NCBI RefSeq assembly: GCF_016909155.1
Contig: NZ_JAFBFG010000010.1
Location: forward strand, 1-64,000
DNA: 64,000 nucleotides
DNA from: Chryseomicrobium aureum
Lineage (GTDB): Bacteria > Bacillota > Bacilli > Bacillales_A > Planococcaceae
Direction of reading: 5' to 3'
The notes under the pieces: generated by a model
What the model was told of the DNA's origin: nothing
Databases searched by the model: none
Seen by the model: only the letters and a program-made list of their open reading frames with translations
Shown here: one piece after another, positions 17,283-27,042 of the stretch
Layout: each line of letters starts with the position of its first letter
How positions within the stretch are numbered: the stretch's first letter is position 1
Translations under genes and position numbers: made by a program

Positions 17283-17693
17283 ATGCTTGGAGCTTTCAAA
17301 AGAAGAATAGTCATAGCAAGTATGGTGAGTGTGATTTTACTAGTCACAGGAATCGTAAGTTATCTGGTATATTATTTATTTTTTGATTTGGATCGTGTTC
17401 CAAAAGGCGAGCTTGTATTAGAGAGTGTTTCGCCAACTGAAGAATACACGGTTCAATTTTTCAGAAATGCTGGATCTGCAACGACTAATGGTAAGTTAGC
17501 TGGTACAGTGCTACATGAAGATGAACTTAAGACGATTTACTGGGCAGAAGGCAGTGACGCAGTTGTTCACTGGATAGATGAAGATACTATTCAAATCGAT
17601 TTGCAGCAAGACGAGTTGGGTGAGCTGGTTCTTTTAGATTCCCGAACCCTCGATGTGACAAGTGAAACATATGATTTTCGAAATGATGAGTAG
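17283..17693 (+). CDS. Membrane-anchored DUF5412-like protein
   Basis: 136 aa. One N-terminal membrane span (IVIASMVSVILLVTGIVSYLV) is followed by an extracytoplasmic domain containing SPTEEYTVQFFRNAGSATTNGKL and IYWAEGSDAVVHWIDEDTI, which resembles the DUF5412 family. The function is unknown. ATG 17283 follows GAGGGGTG at 5 nt; an upstream TTG (17265) is less likely. A possible ECF-sigma promoter lies upstream, consistent with an envelope-stress role, which is inference. Confidence 0.65.
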   Translation: MLGAFKRRIVIASMVSVILLVTGIVSYLVYYLFFDLDRVPKGELVLESVSPTEEYTVQFFRNAGSATTNGKLAGTVLHEDELKTIYWAEGSDAVVHWIDEDTIQIDLQQDELGELVLLDSRTLDVTSETYDFRNDE

Positions 17694-17764
17694 GAAATTC
17701 ATTAGTAATAATGTATAGCGAGGTGGCACTGTTCCATATACGGTATATAGTATTCTGATTCACT

Positions 17765-18283
17765 TTTAGTCGATGTGATTGTAGGGGCGGCAGCTCGTGA
17801 TTATTTTACTTTCTCTAAAGAGTGCATCTACCATTCTGAACACCCACATTATGACAAGATGCAGTTTCTGTTGGAGCACTTAATGTCTCCAGAAATCTCT
17901 AAGAAAGATAAAGAATTATTGAAGGTTGAGAGAACAAAATTATCTTTACATAAACCAACAAATCATGACAACTATTTTTCGAGAGATATCACTAAGCAAC
18001 TGTCAGCAAAGAGACTCGAATTTTTCAATCGGGAAGTTCAAGTATTTGATGTTACAAAAAAATTAAAGTTAATTACATGTCCGACACTTATCATCTGTGG
18101 AGAGCACGATTGCAGTGCCCGATTGCATATTCACTTGAAATGCATAAAAACATCCCATATTCGAAGTTCGTCCGAATGAAAAATAGTAACCACTATCCGT
18201 TCTTAGAGGAGTCGGAAGTATTTAGAAGCGAATTCCAGAAGTTTAAAGAAAGTACTATAGAAGAAAAGAGGTTTATTCAGTGA
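17765..18283 (+). pseudogene. Alpha/beta hydrolase (proline iminopeptidase-like), truncated and frameshifted
   Basis: The sequence starts in the middle of an alpha/beta hydrolase: the HGGPG oxyanion loop and GxSxG nucleophile parts are missing. From 17775 a cap-domain-like stretch leads to LKLITCPTLIICGEHD. At about 18111 one base is missing (GATTGCAGTGC where GATGTGCAGTGC restores the frame), and the C-terminal part CPIAYSLEMHKNIPYSKF..NSNHYPFLEE continues in the next frame to 18283. Both lesions make it inactive. Confidence 0.75.
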
Positions 18284-19041
18284 AACAACTTTTTGCAATC
18301 GAAACAAACGAACGACTTCCCAGTTTACAAAGTACAGGCAATCGCTTGTTTCAACAGTTAATCACGTATAAAGATAAACTACATAAAGAATTTGAATTGA
18401 TTGAAGTTCCTTCAGCGGTAATTTGGACAACTGCCGACCTTGCAACTAGCACATTTTCTGAAATTCCAATTCCCGCCTTTACTTCGCGGAACATGATAAT
18501 TATGTCTCCAGACATGGAAGAGTGGAAACGGTTATTTAAAATGCAACTTGAAGAAAAAAACTTACCTGAGGTTCAGTTCTTTTACGAAAATCTTTCAGAA
18601 AACCACATTTTAGTGATTTTAGCTCATGAATTGACACACCACATCGACTTGTTCCCAGACGAGTTTGAAGAATACGGAGACAGCATCTGGTTTGAAGAAG
18701 GAATGTGTTTTTACCTGCCACGCAAACTACTTCTGACAGAGACAGAATTTACTACTATTACAGAAGTCGAAGAACGACTTGTCCAAGAATTTGAAAGCAA
18801 GCATGGTCAACATGATCTTGAGGAGTTCGGTAGTAGCGCTTACGAGGGCAGCTTGACGAGCATTATGTATGACTACTGGAGAAGCTATTTGCGCGTCAAA
18901 CAACTCGTCGAGGGGCCTGCTAAGGGAGATGTTCACACAGTTTTTAAGTGGTATAACGAGTGGCATCAAACAGGAAAAGCACTCTCCTTTACGATGTATT
19001 TATTGCTTAATCCGCGAATAAATTTACACAATACTATCTGA
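18280..19041 (+). CDS. HExxH zinc metallopeptidase-like protein
   Basis: 253 aa, apparently cytoplasmic. The zinc site is LAHELTHHIDLF (HELTH, about residues 115-119) followed about 25 residues later by WFEEGMCFY, whose Glu is the likely third ligand, as in gluzincins. Start is GTG 18280, overlapping the stop of the preceding pseudogene by 4 bp. If that gene was once intact the two were translationally coupled. The substrate is unknown. A second HExxH protein is encoded at 53418. Confidence 0.7.
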   Translation: MKQLFAIETNERLPSLQSTGNRLFQQLITYKDKLHKEFELIEVPSAVIWTTADLATSTFSEIPIPAFTSRNMIIMSPDMEEWKRLFKMQLEEKNLPEVQFFYENLSENHILVILAHELTHHIDLFPDEFEEYGDSIWFEEGMCFYLPRKLLLTETEFTTITEVEERLVQEFESKHGQHDLEEFGSSAYEGSLTSIMYDYWRSYLRVKQLVEGPAKGDVHTVFKWYNEWHQTGKALSFTMYLLLNPRINLHNTI

Positions 19042-19138
19042 AAATTGTTAAAATAGTGAAATAGTATAATGTTCGCCAAATGATAAATTGCGTTACAATA
19101 GGACCCATACCAACGAGGGGCGAGGAGTGGAGGTTGAA

Positions 19139-20965
19139 ATGGCCACAGAGCAACGTGAGAAATGGGCAACTTATTATATGTCGAGCATCACATTGTTAGG
19201 TGGGTCTATTCTTATTTGGTCTATCTTGCAGTTAGAACCCATTACTAATCTGTGGATTCTCCTACTTCTATTTGCACTGCTCGTTGTGAGCGAGTACTAT
19301 CCAATGCCGGTTTGGAGAGGATTTACTGCCATTTCCTTCCCAATCCTATATGTCAGTTTTTTGATATTCGATTTTACAGTTACGGCCGTCATTTATGCAA
19401 TTGCCGTGTTTTTCGTGAATGTAGTGAAACACAGGCCTCTACGAATTATATTGTTCAACCCGGCTCAATTGACCATCTGTTTGTTTGTGTCGATGCAATG
19501 TATCATATGGCTAGATGGCTGGGTCCAATCGCTTTCCCTGTCGGATGCATGGTTGGGCATTGTACAATTCACCTTAATGCAACTAGTCTTTTTTGTAATC
19601 AATAACCTAATCGTCGATATTGTCTTAATACTTCGCCCACAACGCTACACAGTAAAGGCCTGGATGACCAAAACATTAACGGAGTTGAGTGCCGTCTCCA
19701 TCTCCCTCATCTATGGAGGAATGTTATATGTTTTAGGGAGCCAGAACAGAGGTAACGTGGATGTTATTACATACTTTTTCTTCTTCTCGCCTTTGGTTGG
19801 ATTCTCGCTGCTAAGCTCGGTCATCGTACGTCTCGGTGCCGAAAAAAGAAGAATGAAGGCGTTGTTTCATATCACTTCTCAACTGAATCAACTGGTTCCG
19901 GGCAAATTTCAATTAACGGAATTGAAAAAATCATTTCAAGATTTTATTCATGCAGATAGTTTTATATTACTGATCAAAGCAGGCAACCACTGGAAAGTCC
20001 AGCTTTCTCATGCTGTTGATGAGCCAGACACAATCGACAGGGACCCGGCTGTAAACGCCATGGTATCTAAAAAAGAACATCTCATCATTCGAAATACGAG
20101 AACGGCAAATGATGCCAAAACAAACTTGCTTCCCTCAGACTTGCGGAACCATGCCTATTTTCCACTATGTGTAGAAGGTGAGTTATTGGGTCTACTGATG
20201 GCCGGGCGTAATCGGTCCAACAGCTTTACAGATGAAGATGTTCAATCCATTGCCACGTTGACTAATCAATTGGCTATTGCGTTAAAATCAAGTCAGCTCG
20301 TCAAAGAAAAAGAAAAACGAGTATTACTGGAAGAGCGTAATAGGATTGCACGTGATATTCATGACGGGATTGCTCAAACGCTGGCTGGTGTCGTGATGAA
20401 GCTGGAGACGGCAGAGCGCCGAATGCACACACAGCCTGAAATTGCATTGTCCTTGATTGATACGAGTATCATCCAGCTACGGCAAGGGCTAAAAAACGTC
20501 CGTGAATCCATCTATGCCCTCCGCCCTGATCCTACGGAGCGAGTGGGACTCACGGGTGCTATCGCTGCCAAACTGGAGGCCATTCGTTCAGAAGAGCCGT
20601 TTAATCTGACATTTGAAGTTAAAGGTCATGAAAGAGAGTTACCGGCAGAATTGGAAAAAGAGATGTACGCCATTTTTCATGAAAGTCTGCAAAATGTGAA
20701 AAAGCATGCCCAAGCCAAAACACTTAATGTATCCCTTGATTATCAAGATCAACAAGTCATCATGCGGATTACAGACGACGGAAAAGGGTTCTCTTTATAT
20801 GAAGCTTTGGTCGAGAAGCGAAAGCTGTCCCATTTCGGGATACTTCAATTACACCAGTCTGCAGAAAAAATAGGTGCCACGCTTCATGTCAACAGTGAAC
20901 CGGGAGTAGGCACAGATATAACACTTACCGTTTCAGATGTTCCAGAGGGAGGCCATAATCGATGA
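19139..20965 (+). CDS. Membrane sensor histidine kinase (NarL/DegS type)
   Basis: 608 aa. The N-terminal ~180 residues contain six or seven membrane spans; a GAF-like domain (about 210-370) follows, then HisKA_3 dimerisation with the phosphorylated His in NRIARDIHDGIAQTLAGV (about 400-417), and a HATPase_c domain with NVKKHAQA (N box) and DDGKGF (G1). ATG 19139 has GGAGTGGAGG upstream; the 17 earlier in-frame codons are not supported. It overlaps the response regulator by 4 bp. The signal is not identifiable; the two subtilase genes downstream are plausible targets by position only. Confidence 0.9.
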   Translation: MATEQREKWATYYMSSITLLGGSILIWSILQLEPITNLWILLLLFALLVVSEYYPMPVWRGFTAISFPILYVSFLIFDFTVTAVIYAIAVFFVNVVKHRPLRIILFNPAQLTICLFVSMQCIIWLDGWVQSLSLSDAWLGIVQFTLMQLVFFVINNLIVDIVLILRPQRYTVKAWMTKTLTELSAVSISLIYGGMLYVLGSQNRGNVDVITYFFFFSPLVGFSLLSSVIVRLGAEKRRMKALFHITSQLNQLVPGKFQLTELKKSFQDFIHADSFILLIKAGNHWKVQLSHAVDEPDTIDRDPAVNAMVSKKEHLIIRNTRTANDAKTNLLPSDLRNHAYFPLCVEGELLGLLMAGRNRSNSFTDEDVQSIATLTNQLAIALKSSQLVKEKEKRVLLEERNRIARDIHDGIAQTLAGVVMKLETAERRMHTQPEIALSLIDTSIIQLRQGLKNVRESIYALRPDPTERVGLTGAIAAKLEAIRSEEPFNLTFEVKGHERELPAELEKEMYAIFHESLQNVKKHAQAKTLNVSLDYQDQQVIMRITDDGKGFSLYEALVEKRKLSHFGILQLHQSAEKIGATLHVNSEPGVGTDITLTVSDVPEGGHNR

Positions 20966-21612
20966 TACGTTTGATTATAGTAGATGACCATGCGGTGTTA
21001 CGCGACGGATTAAAAACCATACTTGAATCTGAACAAGACATTCAAGTGATAGGAGAGGCGGAGTCAGGAAATCTGGCACTGAATTTGGTGGCCACATTAA
21101 AACCGGATGTGGTGCTCACCGATATCAATATGCCCGGGATGACCGGCATCGAAGTGACGAAAGCAATCAAGCAGATAGATTCTAATGTCAAAGTATTGAT
21201 TCTTACTATGCACAGCCATCAAGAGTATTTGATGGCTGCCATCAAAGAAGGGGCCGATGGTTATTTATTGAAAGATGCCCCGTCTGATCATGTGATTGAG
21301 GCAATCCGAACTGTACATGCGGGTGAATCGGTGATTCATCCTTCCCTAACTAAAAAGTTGATGAACTATCATCAGCAACAGTTGAGAGAGGAAAAAACAG
21401 AGAACATGTTGACCGAGCGTGAGCGTGACGTTTTGATCTGTTTGGTTGAAGGATTGACAAACAAAGAAATTGGAGAACGATTGTTTGTCAGTGAAAAGAC
21501 AGTAAAAATCCATGTCAGCAATATTTTCAAAAAATTGAATGTCAAAAGTCGCTCCCAAGTAGTGATTTACGCGATGCAAAATGGCCTCGTTCCATTTCCA
21601 GAGCAACGTTGA
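20962..21612 (+). CDS. NarL/LuxR-family response regulator
   Basis: 216 aa. The receiver domain shows the acidic pair VDDH (residues 8-9), phospho-acceptor Asp in VVLTDINMPG (about 54) and Lys in LLKDA (about 104). The C-terminal GerE/LuxR helix-turn-helix reads LTERERDVLICLVEGLTNKEIGERLFVSEKTVKIHVSNIFKKL. It is the cognate partner of the overlapping kinase. A strong terminator follows, so the kinase pair is a two-gene operon separate from the proteases. Confidence 0.94.
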   Translation: MIRLIIVDDHAVLRDGLKTILESEQDIQVIGEAESGNLALNLVATLKPDVVLTDINMPGMTGIEVTKAIKQIDSNVKVLILTMHSHQEYLMAAIKEGADGYLLKDAPSDHVIEAIRTVHAGESVIHPSLTKKLMNYHQQQLREEKTENMLTERERDVLICLVEGLTNKEIGERLFVSEKTVKIHVSNIFKKLNVKSRSQVVIYAMQNGLVPFPEQR

Positions 21613-21620
21613 CACACCTG

Positions 21621-21654
21621 TCTGCTATACGTAAACGTATAGCAGATTTTTTTT
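21621..21654 (+). terminator. Terminator of the two-component operon
   Basis: TCTGCTATACG pairs perfectly with CGTATAGCAGA over a short loop, followed by a T-run of at least seven. Confidence 0.92.
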
Positions 21655-21772
21655 ATTTACTACGAAAGTAGTAGGTGAATTAGGACCTACAGAACAAAAA
21701 TTTACAACGAATGCAGAATAGTCAGAATTATACGTATATGTGATGATTACTAAAACGGAGAGGAGATAGTGT

Positions 21773-23200
21773 ATGAAACGACGTAATGGAATCATTTCTG
21801 CTTTACTCGCTACATCTATGCTTCTAGCTGCAACAGTGTCAGCAGAAGTGAATGTAGAATCCGGCATCCCTCATGGAGCTGTTATAGATCCCGAACTGCA
21901 GGAAACATTTGCAAAAGGAGCTTCCTTTGCAGAGGTTATCGTCACGTTTGAAGATGAAGTACTACACGACCGCTCAGAGATTTTACAAGAACTGGGTGTT
22001 GATGCGGGAATTCACTTGAAAAGTTTGCCTATGACTGGCCTTGTTGCCACTGCAGAACTGGTGAACCAATTGGCGAAACATCCCGATGTTGAATCCATTT
22101 ATGAAAATCGAGCACTAGCCTACGAAACGGCGGATGCCACACAAATGACAGGTGTGGATGCTCTTCGAACGGATGCTGCACTCACAAAAGCAAATGGAGG
22201 TTTTCCCATTACCGGGAAGGGAATTGGTGTGGTCATCAATGACAGTGGTGTAGATGGAACTCATAAAGATCATGCTTTTGGCGATCATCTCGTACAAAAC
22301 GTTCTAGGTTCAACGAACTTACATGCTGTTTCACAATTGCTACCGATTTCATACGTGGAAAACGTTCCAAATACAGATTCCAATTCAGGACATGGCACGC
22401 ATGTAGCAGGAATTGTTGGGGGTACAGGAGCCATGTCATCTGGGAAGTATGAAGGAGCAGCACCTGGCGCTAAATTGATCGGCTATGGATCAGGTGCAGG
22501 GGTTGCTATGCTGGATACTCTTGGTGGCTTTGACTATGCACTTACCCATCAACGCGAATACAACATTCGTGTCATTACTAATTCATGGGGAGATACGAGC
22601 CAAGCGGGTAGAGCGTTTGATCCGGCAGATCCGATTAATGTGGCAACCAAAAAACTATATGACCGTGGCATTATTACCGTTTTTTCAGCTGGAAACTCAG
22701 GTCCTACTGCAGGCACGATTTCAGGGAACTACAAAAAAGCACCTTGGGTTATTACTGTAGCAGCAGGGGACAAGTCTTATCAACTGACTGATTTTTCTTC
22801 TAGAGGTCAAGCAGGTGTTGGTGATACAGTAACTGTCGACGGAGAGACATGGAAGTGGGAAGACCGTCCGACCGTAACAGCACCAGGATCCAAAATTGTG
22901 TCTACTCGAGTCATCTCACCCCTTCCTTTACTTGGTGTGAATTCGGATGCAACCGACATTGACCCTGCGCATATCCCCTTTTACACGACGATGAGTGGTA
23001 CGTCTATGGCGGCTCCTCATGTAGCTGGAATCGTGGCTTTGATGTTAGAAGCAGATCCCACATTGACAGGGCTTGAAATTAAAGAAATTCTTGAGACTAC
23101 AGCCAAGCCAATGGAAGGTTATGAAAAGTGGGAGGCGGGAGCAGGCTACGTAGATGCATATCGCGCAGTGAAACACGTAATGAATTCAAAATCAAATTAA
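21773..23200 (+). CDS. Secreted subtilisin-like serine protease (S8)
   Basis: 475 aa. A Sec signal peptide (MKRRNGIISALLATSMLLAATVSA) and an inhibitor-like propeptide (about 25-125, ending in EVIVTF..LPMTGLVATAELV) precede the catalytic domain. The triad is Asp in VVINDSGVDGTH, His in NSGHGTHVAG and Ser in SGTSMAAPHVAG; the oxyanion Asn is in SAGNSGP. It is a paralogue of the next gene, which shares propeptide and catalytic layout but has extra C-terminal domains. GGAGAGGAGAT precedes the start. It is likely released to the medium or wall; the target is unknown. Confidence 0.93.
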   Translation: MKRRNGIISALLATSMLLAATVSAEVNVESGIPHGAVIDPELQETFAKGASFAEVIVTFEDEVLHDRSEILQELGVDAGIHLKSLPMTGLVATAELVNQLAKHPDVESIYENRALAYETADATQMTGVDALRTDAALTKANGGFPITGKGIGVVINDSGVDGTHKDHAFGDHLVQNVLGSTNLHAVSQLLPISYVENVPNTDSNSGHGTHVAGIVGGTGAMSSGKYEGAAPGAKLIGYGSGAGVAMLDTLGGFDYALTHQREYNIRVITNSWGDTSQAGRAFDPADPINVATKKLYDRGIITVFSAGNSGPTAGTISGNYKKAPWVITVAAGDKSYQLTDFSSRGQAGVGDTVTVDGETWKWEDRPTVTAPGSKIVSTRVISPLPLLGVNSDATDIDPAHIPFYTTMSGTSMAAPHVAGIVALMLEADPTLTGLEIKEILETTAKPMEGYEKWEAGAGYVDAYRAVKHVMNSKSN

Positions 23201-23218
23201 ATTTGAGGGGAGAATACA

Positions 23219-25681
23219 ATGAAACGTTTATGGATAATTTTACTTGCACTTGTCCTTGCTTTTCCTCTAGGTACGGGAGGACAGGTGTCTGCGGAGACAC
23301 TTCCCGTTGTCGATGAAGAAGTTTTTGAAGCATTGGTAACTGCCGATGTGGCTGAAGTGATTGTCACATTCCATGGAGAAGGTCCAGTACAGCCATCTCA
23401 ACTTGACCTATTGGAAGAAGCAGGTGTGTCGACAGGTATGAGTCTGAAAAGTTTACCGATGGTCGGTGTGCTTGCTTCTCAACAAGCTGTTGAACGTCTA
23501 GCTCAAATGCCGGAAGTACGATCCATTTTCTTAAACGAAGAACTTACGTATTTTAATGCAGATGCTACAGCTATCACAGGCGTAGATAAAGCGAGAACAG
23601 ATGCGAAGTTTAAAGAATTGAACGGCGGATTCCCTGTATCAGGCGCAGGCGTTGGTGTCGTAGTGAATGACAGCGGCGTAGATGGCACTCATAAAGATCA
23701 TGAGTTCGGCCGAAATCTTGTGCAAAATGTCATGGGTTCATTGAACTTAAATGCCCTAGCACCTAGACTACTTCCCGTCTCTTACGTGGAGAATGTAGTG
23801 AATACAGATACAAATTCTGGACACGGTACGCACGTAGCAGGAACTGTCGGTGGAACAGGAGCTATGTCATCAGGCAAATATGAAGGAGCAGCACCAGGAG
23901 CCGATCTTATCGGGTATGGTTCTGGAGCAGTACTATTTGTTTTAGATGGAATTGGAGGCTTTGACTACGCCATTACAAATCAAACACGTTATGGCATACG
24001 TGTCATCACCAACTCTTGGGGTTCAAGTGGAGATTTTGAACCTGAGCATCCAATCAACTTGGCAAGTAAAGCGGCATATGACCGTGGAATCACCGTGTTA
24101 TTTGCGGCAGGTAATGAAGGGCCGGGAGAAAATACACATAATCCTTATGCCAAAGCACCATGGGTCATCTCTGTAGCGGCTGGTGTGAAAGATGGAACGC
24201 TTGCTGACTTTTCTTCTCGCGGCACAAATGGTGTCGGAGGAACGTTCACGATGGACGGTAAGGAATGGTCATGGAAAGATGAGCCAACAGTTACAGCGCC
24301 AGGTGTAGATATTGTGTCTACTCGTGTCATTTCACCTGTGGGTGTACTTGGTATTGATCAAGATGTTAGCTCGCTCGACCCGGCTCATCTACCTTACTAC
24401 ACAACGATGAGCGGTACATCGATGGCAACACCACATGTAGCTGGGATAGTGGCGTTGCTACTAGAGGCAGACCCAACATTGTCACCGCAGGAAATAAAAG
24501 ATATTCTCGTGTCGACTTCGACTAATATGCCAGGTTATGAAACATGGGAAGTGGGGGCAGGGTACGTCAATGCCTACGCTGCTCTGGATACCGTCTTTAA
24601 CGGAAAAGAGTTTGGTTCAACATTGAACAGCAACCAGACATTTGCAAGCCATGTAGAAGCGAACACAGGATACGATGATTTCTCTATTGTCTACGACCCG
24701 GCAAAAGCAACATCTGACAACACGACAACGTTTACAGTAGAGGAAGATATCAGCACGTTATCTGCAAAAGTGAACGCACAAGGGATTTTAAAAGAAACAG
24801 GGAACCCGATTAATTTAGTCTTGATCGCTCCAGATGGGACGGAATACAGTTCAGGAATCAGCCTGCTTTTTCCTACTACTTATGACCGGACTGTTACTGT
24901 TTCTTCACCAAAGCCAGGAACATGGAAAGCAGAAATCCGAGGATTAAGAGGATCGGAAGTAAATCCTGTTGGAGTTGCTTTGCCTGAAACCGTTCAAGGA
25001 AAGTTGTCGTTTTTAAAAGTGGGCAGCTATACAGGATTATCAGATATTGCTAAACATCCAGCCGCTGGAGCTATTCAATTAGGCGTACAGGAACGATTGT
25101 TTGATGGTTTGTCATCGGGCAAATTTAAACCTGACAGTCCATTACTTCGAAAAGATTTAGCACGTTATTTGGTCATGGGAGCGGGTATCAAACAAACGCT
25201 TCCTCTATCCGGAACGAGCAGTTTTTCAGATGTTAAAGTAAAGGATGGAAGATTCATTGAGGCAGTTATAGCAAAAGGAGCCGCACTACGTGACCCATCG
25301 CATTATCAAAAAGGTGTTATGGTTGCGGCCCCTAGCGGGAAGTTCTCACCTAATTCTGCCGTTACAAGAGCAGAGCTTGCCTACTCGTTAGTCCAGGCAT
25401 TAGGTCTACAACAACAAGCAGAAGAATTTACTGGAACTGTTACAGTGCAGTACAAAGATGAACGACTTCCAATTGACGATGCAGCACAAATTCCTGAAAA
25501 TCTAAAAGGGTATGTGCAAATCGCGCTAGATCTGAATATTGTACATGCTCATTTTTCAAGTACCCAAAATCCTTTTGCACTTCAACCTACTGTGAAAGCG
25601 TCATTTTCACCAACAGCTACGGTTTCACGTGGGGAATATGCTGTCGCAAAAGTTCGTTATTACAACGCATTTTTAAAATAA
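23219..25681 (+). CDS. Subtilisin-like serine protease with S-layer homology domains
   Basis: 820 aa. Signal peptide (LWIILLALVLAFPLGTGGQVSA), propeptide, S8 domain with VVNDSGVDGTH, NSGHGTHVAG and SGTSMATPHVAG, a beta-rich domain (about 470-590), then about three SLH motifs (FKPDSPLLRKDLARYL, FSPNSAVTRAELAYSL, FSPTATVSRGEYAVAK) that attach proteins to secondary wall polymer. Thus it is probably held on the cell surface, unlike its shorter paralogue 18 bp upstream. The pair arose by tandem duplication and one copy gained or lost the anchor. GGGGAGAAT precedes the start. Confidence 0.93.
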   Translation: MKRLWIILLALVLAFPLGTGGQVSAETLPVVDEEVFEALVTADVAEVIVTFHGEGPVQPSQLDLLEEAGVSTGMSLKSLPMVGVLASQQAVERLAQMPEVRSIFLNEELTYFNADATAITGVDKARTDAKFKELNGGFPVSGAGVGVVVNDSGVDGTHKDHEFGRNLVQNVMGSLNLNALAPRLLPVSYVENVVNTDTNSGHGTHVAGTVGGTGAMSSGKYEGAAPGADLIGYGSGAVLFVLDGIGGFDYAITNQTRYGIRVITNSWGSSGDFEPEHPINLASKAAYDRGITVLFAAGNEGPGENTHNPYAKAPWVISVAAGVKDGTLADFSSRGTNGVGGTFTMDGKEWSWKDEPTVTAPGVDIVSTRVISPVGVLGIDQDVSSLDPAHLPYYTTMSGTSMATPHVAGIVALLLEADPTLSPQEIKDILVSTSTNMPGYETWEVGAGYVNAYAALDTVFNGKEFGSTLNSNQTFASHVEANTGYDDFSIVYDPAKATSDNTTTFTVEEDISTLSAKVNAQGILKETGNPINLVLIAPDGTEYSSGISLLFPTTYDRTVTVSSPKPGTWKAEIRGLRGSEVNPVGVALPETVQGKLSFLKVGSYTGLSDIAKHPAAGAIQLGVQERLFDGLSSGKFKPDSPLLRKDLARYLVMGAGIKQTLPLSGTSSFSDVKVKDGRFIEAVIAKGAALRDPSHYQKGVMVAAPSGKFSPNSAVTRAELAYSLVQALGLQQQAEEFTGTVTVQYKDERLPIDDAAQIPENLKGYVQIALDLNIVHAHFSSTQNPFALQPTVKASFSPTATVSRGEYAVAKVRYYNAFLK

Positions 25682-25694
25682 GTAGAGAACACGA

Positions 25695-25724
25695 AAAGCT
25701 ACCCGTCAATTGGCGGGTAGCTTT
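25695..25724. terminator. Terminator after the protease operon
   Basis: AAAGCTACCCG pairs with CGGGTAGCTTT over a small loop. Either strand could use it, for the proteases or the convergent NmrA-like gene. Confidence 0.8.
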
Positions 25725-25785
25725 ATAGTGAACTCAAGATTAAAAGTGGAAGCTATATAAGAAAAATCTGTTCAATTTATTTTGT

Positions 25786-26649
25786 TTATGAAATTTCATT
25801 AACAAGTCGGTTGAGTGCTTCGTTAATCGGAGTAACAGGACGACCAAGCACTTTCTCAAAATCACTGCTAGTCACTTCAAGGGAACCGTTACGGATGCCT
25901 TCTTGAATCCCTACTACCAATGGAATCACAAAATCAGGTAAACCTACGCCTTTCATGATCTCAGCATATTCTTCATCACTAACTTGTTGGACAGGGATGT
26001 CTTTCCCTACTACATTTTCAAGCGCAGATACCAATTCTTGTTGAGTCAAAAGAGGACCAGAGAGTTCATAAGTCGTATTTTCGTGACCTTGTCCAACAAG
26101 TACGGCTGCAGCTGCCTCTGCATAGTCTTGTTGTAGTGCCCAGCCTACTTTACCTTCTCCAGCAGAAGTGACCCATGGAGCTCCGGCGATAGCACCTTGA
26201 ATACTGCCAATTTCGTTTTCCAAATACCAGTTATTACGCAAGAACGAATATGGAATACCTGTCTTACTAATAGCTGCTTCTGTTGCAACATGAGGTGGAG
26301 CTAAGAGAATTTTGCTGTCTGTTGCATTGGCTAAACTTGTATAAGCAATAAATTTTACCCCTGCGCGCTCAGCTGCGTGAACAGCATTCACGTGTTGTCG
26401 AATTCTTGTTTCATTGTCACCATCTGCAGAAATAATTAATACGCGGTCAATGCCTTTAAAAGCAGTATCCAATGTTTCAGGATGATCAAAATCTCCTTGT
26501 CGCACCTCTACTCCACGACTACGAAGTTCTTCTGCTTTCTCTGGATTTCGGACACTCACGACCAAATCACTTGCAGGTACTGTCTTCAATAATGATTCAA
26601 CAACCTTTGACCCTAATTTCCCTGTTGCTCCAGTAACTAAAATTTTCAT
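25786..26649 (-). CDS. NmrA-like NAD(P)-binding oxidoreductase (QorB type)
   Basis: 287 aa atypical short-chain dehydrogenase. The N-terminal dinucleotide loop is VTGATGKLGSKVVESL; AYTSLANA and YSFLRNNWYLEN match the QorB/YtfG NAD(P)H:quinone oxidoreductase group. The start (26649) has GGAGGTAAT at 5 nt; the 24 extra upstream codons in frame are rejected. It is divergent from an HxlR regulator, the same arrangement as qorB with its HxlR-type repressor in enterobacteria, which suggests control by quinones or electrophiles. Confidence 0.87.
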   Translation of the reverse strand: MKILVTGATGKLGSKVVESLLKTVPASDLVVSVRNPEKAEELRSRGVEVRQGDFDHPETLDTAFKGIDRVLIISADGDNETRIRQHVNAVHAAERAGVKFIAYTSLANATDSKILLAPPHVATEAAISKTGIPYSFLRNNWYLENEIGSIQGAIAGAPWVTSAGEGKVGWALQQDYAEAAAAVLVGQGHENTTYELSGPLLTQQELVSALENVVGKDIPVQQVSDEEYAEIMKGVGLPDFVIPLVVGIQEGIRNGSLEVTSSDFEKVLGRPVTPINEALNRLVNEIS

Positions 26650-26949
26650 TGGTATTACCTCCAGTTGATTGGTATCCCCAAAAGTGAGGGACTCGTGCTT
26701 TATAAATAATGATGGTATCATGGTTAGTTACGTCCTACAAATTTCAGATTGCCACAATGAATGCGAATGCCTTTATGAGATCATTCATTTCAAACATCCA
26801 TGCTAAACTAACTTGTACAATTCATACAGCGATATTCATTTTTCAACCTCTCTTTTTAGCTTGTTAGTTCCTTAACTAAAAACAAAACAACGGCTAATCC
26901 GAAAGATAGGTAGGCGTTTGAATTGAGGGTATACATGATACGGTTCATT

Positions 26950-26990
26950 TTGTATTAATTTTACTCCTAGGGTTATAATAAGCCCTAAGG
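26950..26990 (+). promoter_or_regulatory. HxlR-gene promoter overlapped by a palindrome
   Basis: TTGTAT (26950-26955), 18 bp, TATAAT (26974-26979). The -10 lies inside CCTTAGGG/CCCTAGG-type inverted arms at 26966-26972 and 26983-26990 (CTAGGG, GCCCTAAG), a likely repressor site. The rest of 26650-27042 is AT-rich, with no further site recognised. Confidence 0.5.
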
Positions 26991-27042
26991 AGAATAATCG
27001 GAAGTAGGCACTTTAATGTGACATAGTATACAAAAAGATACC

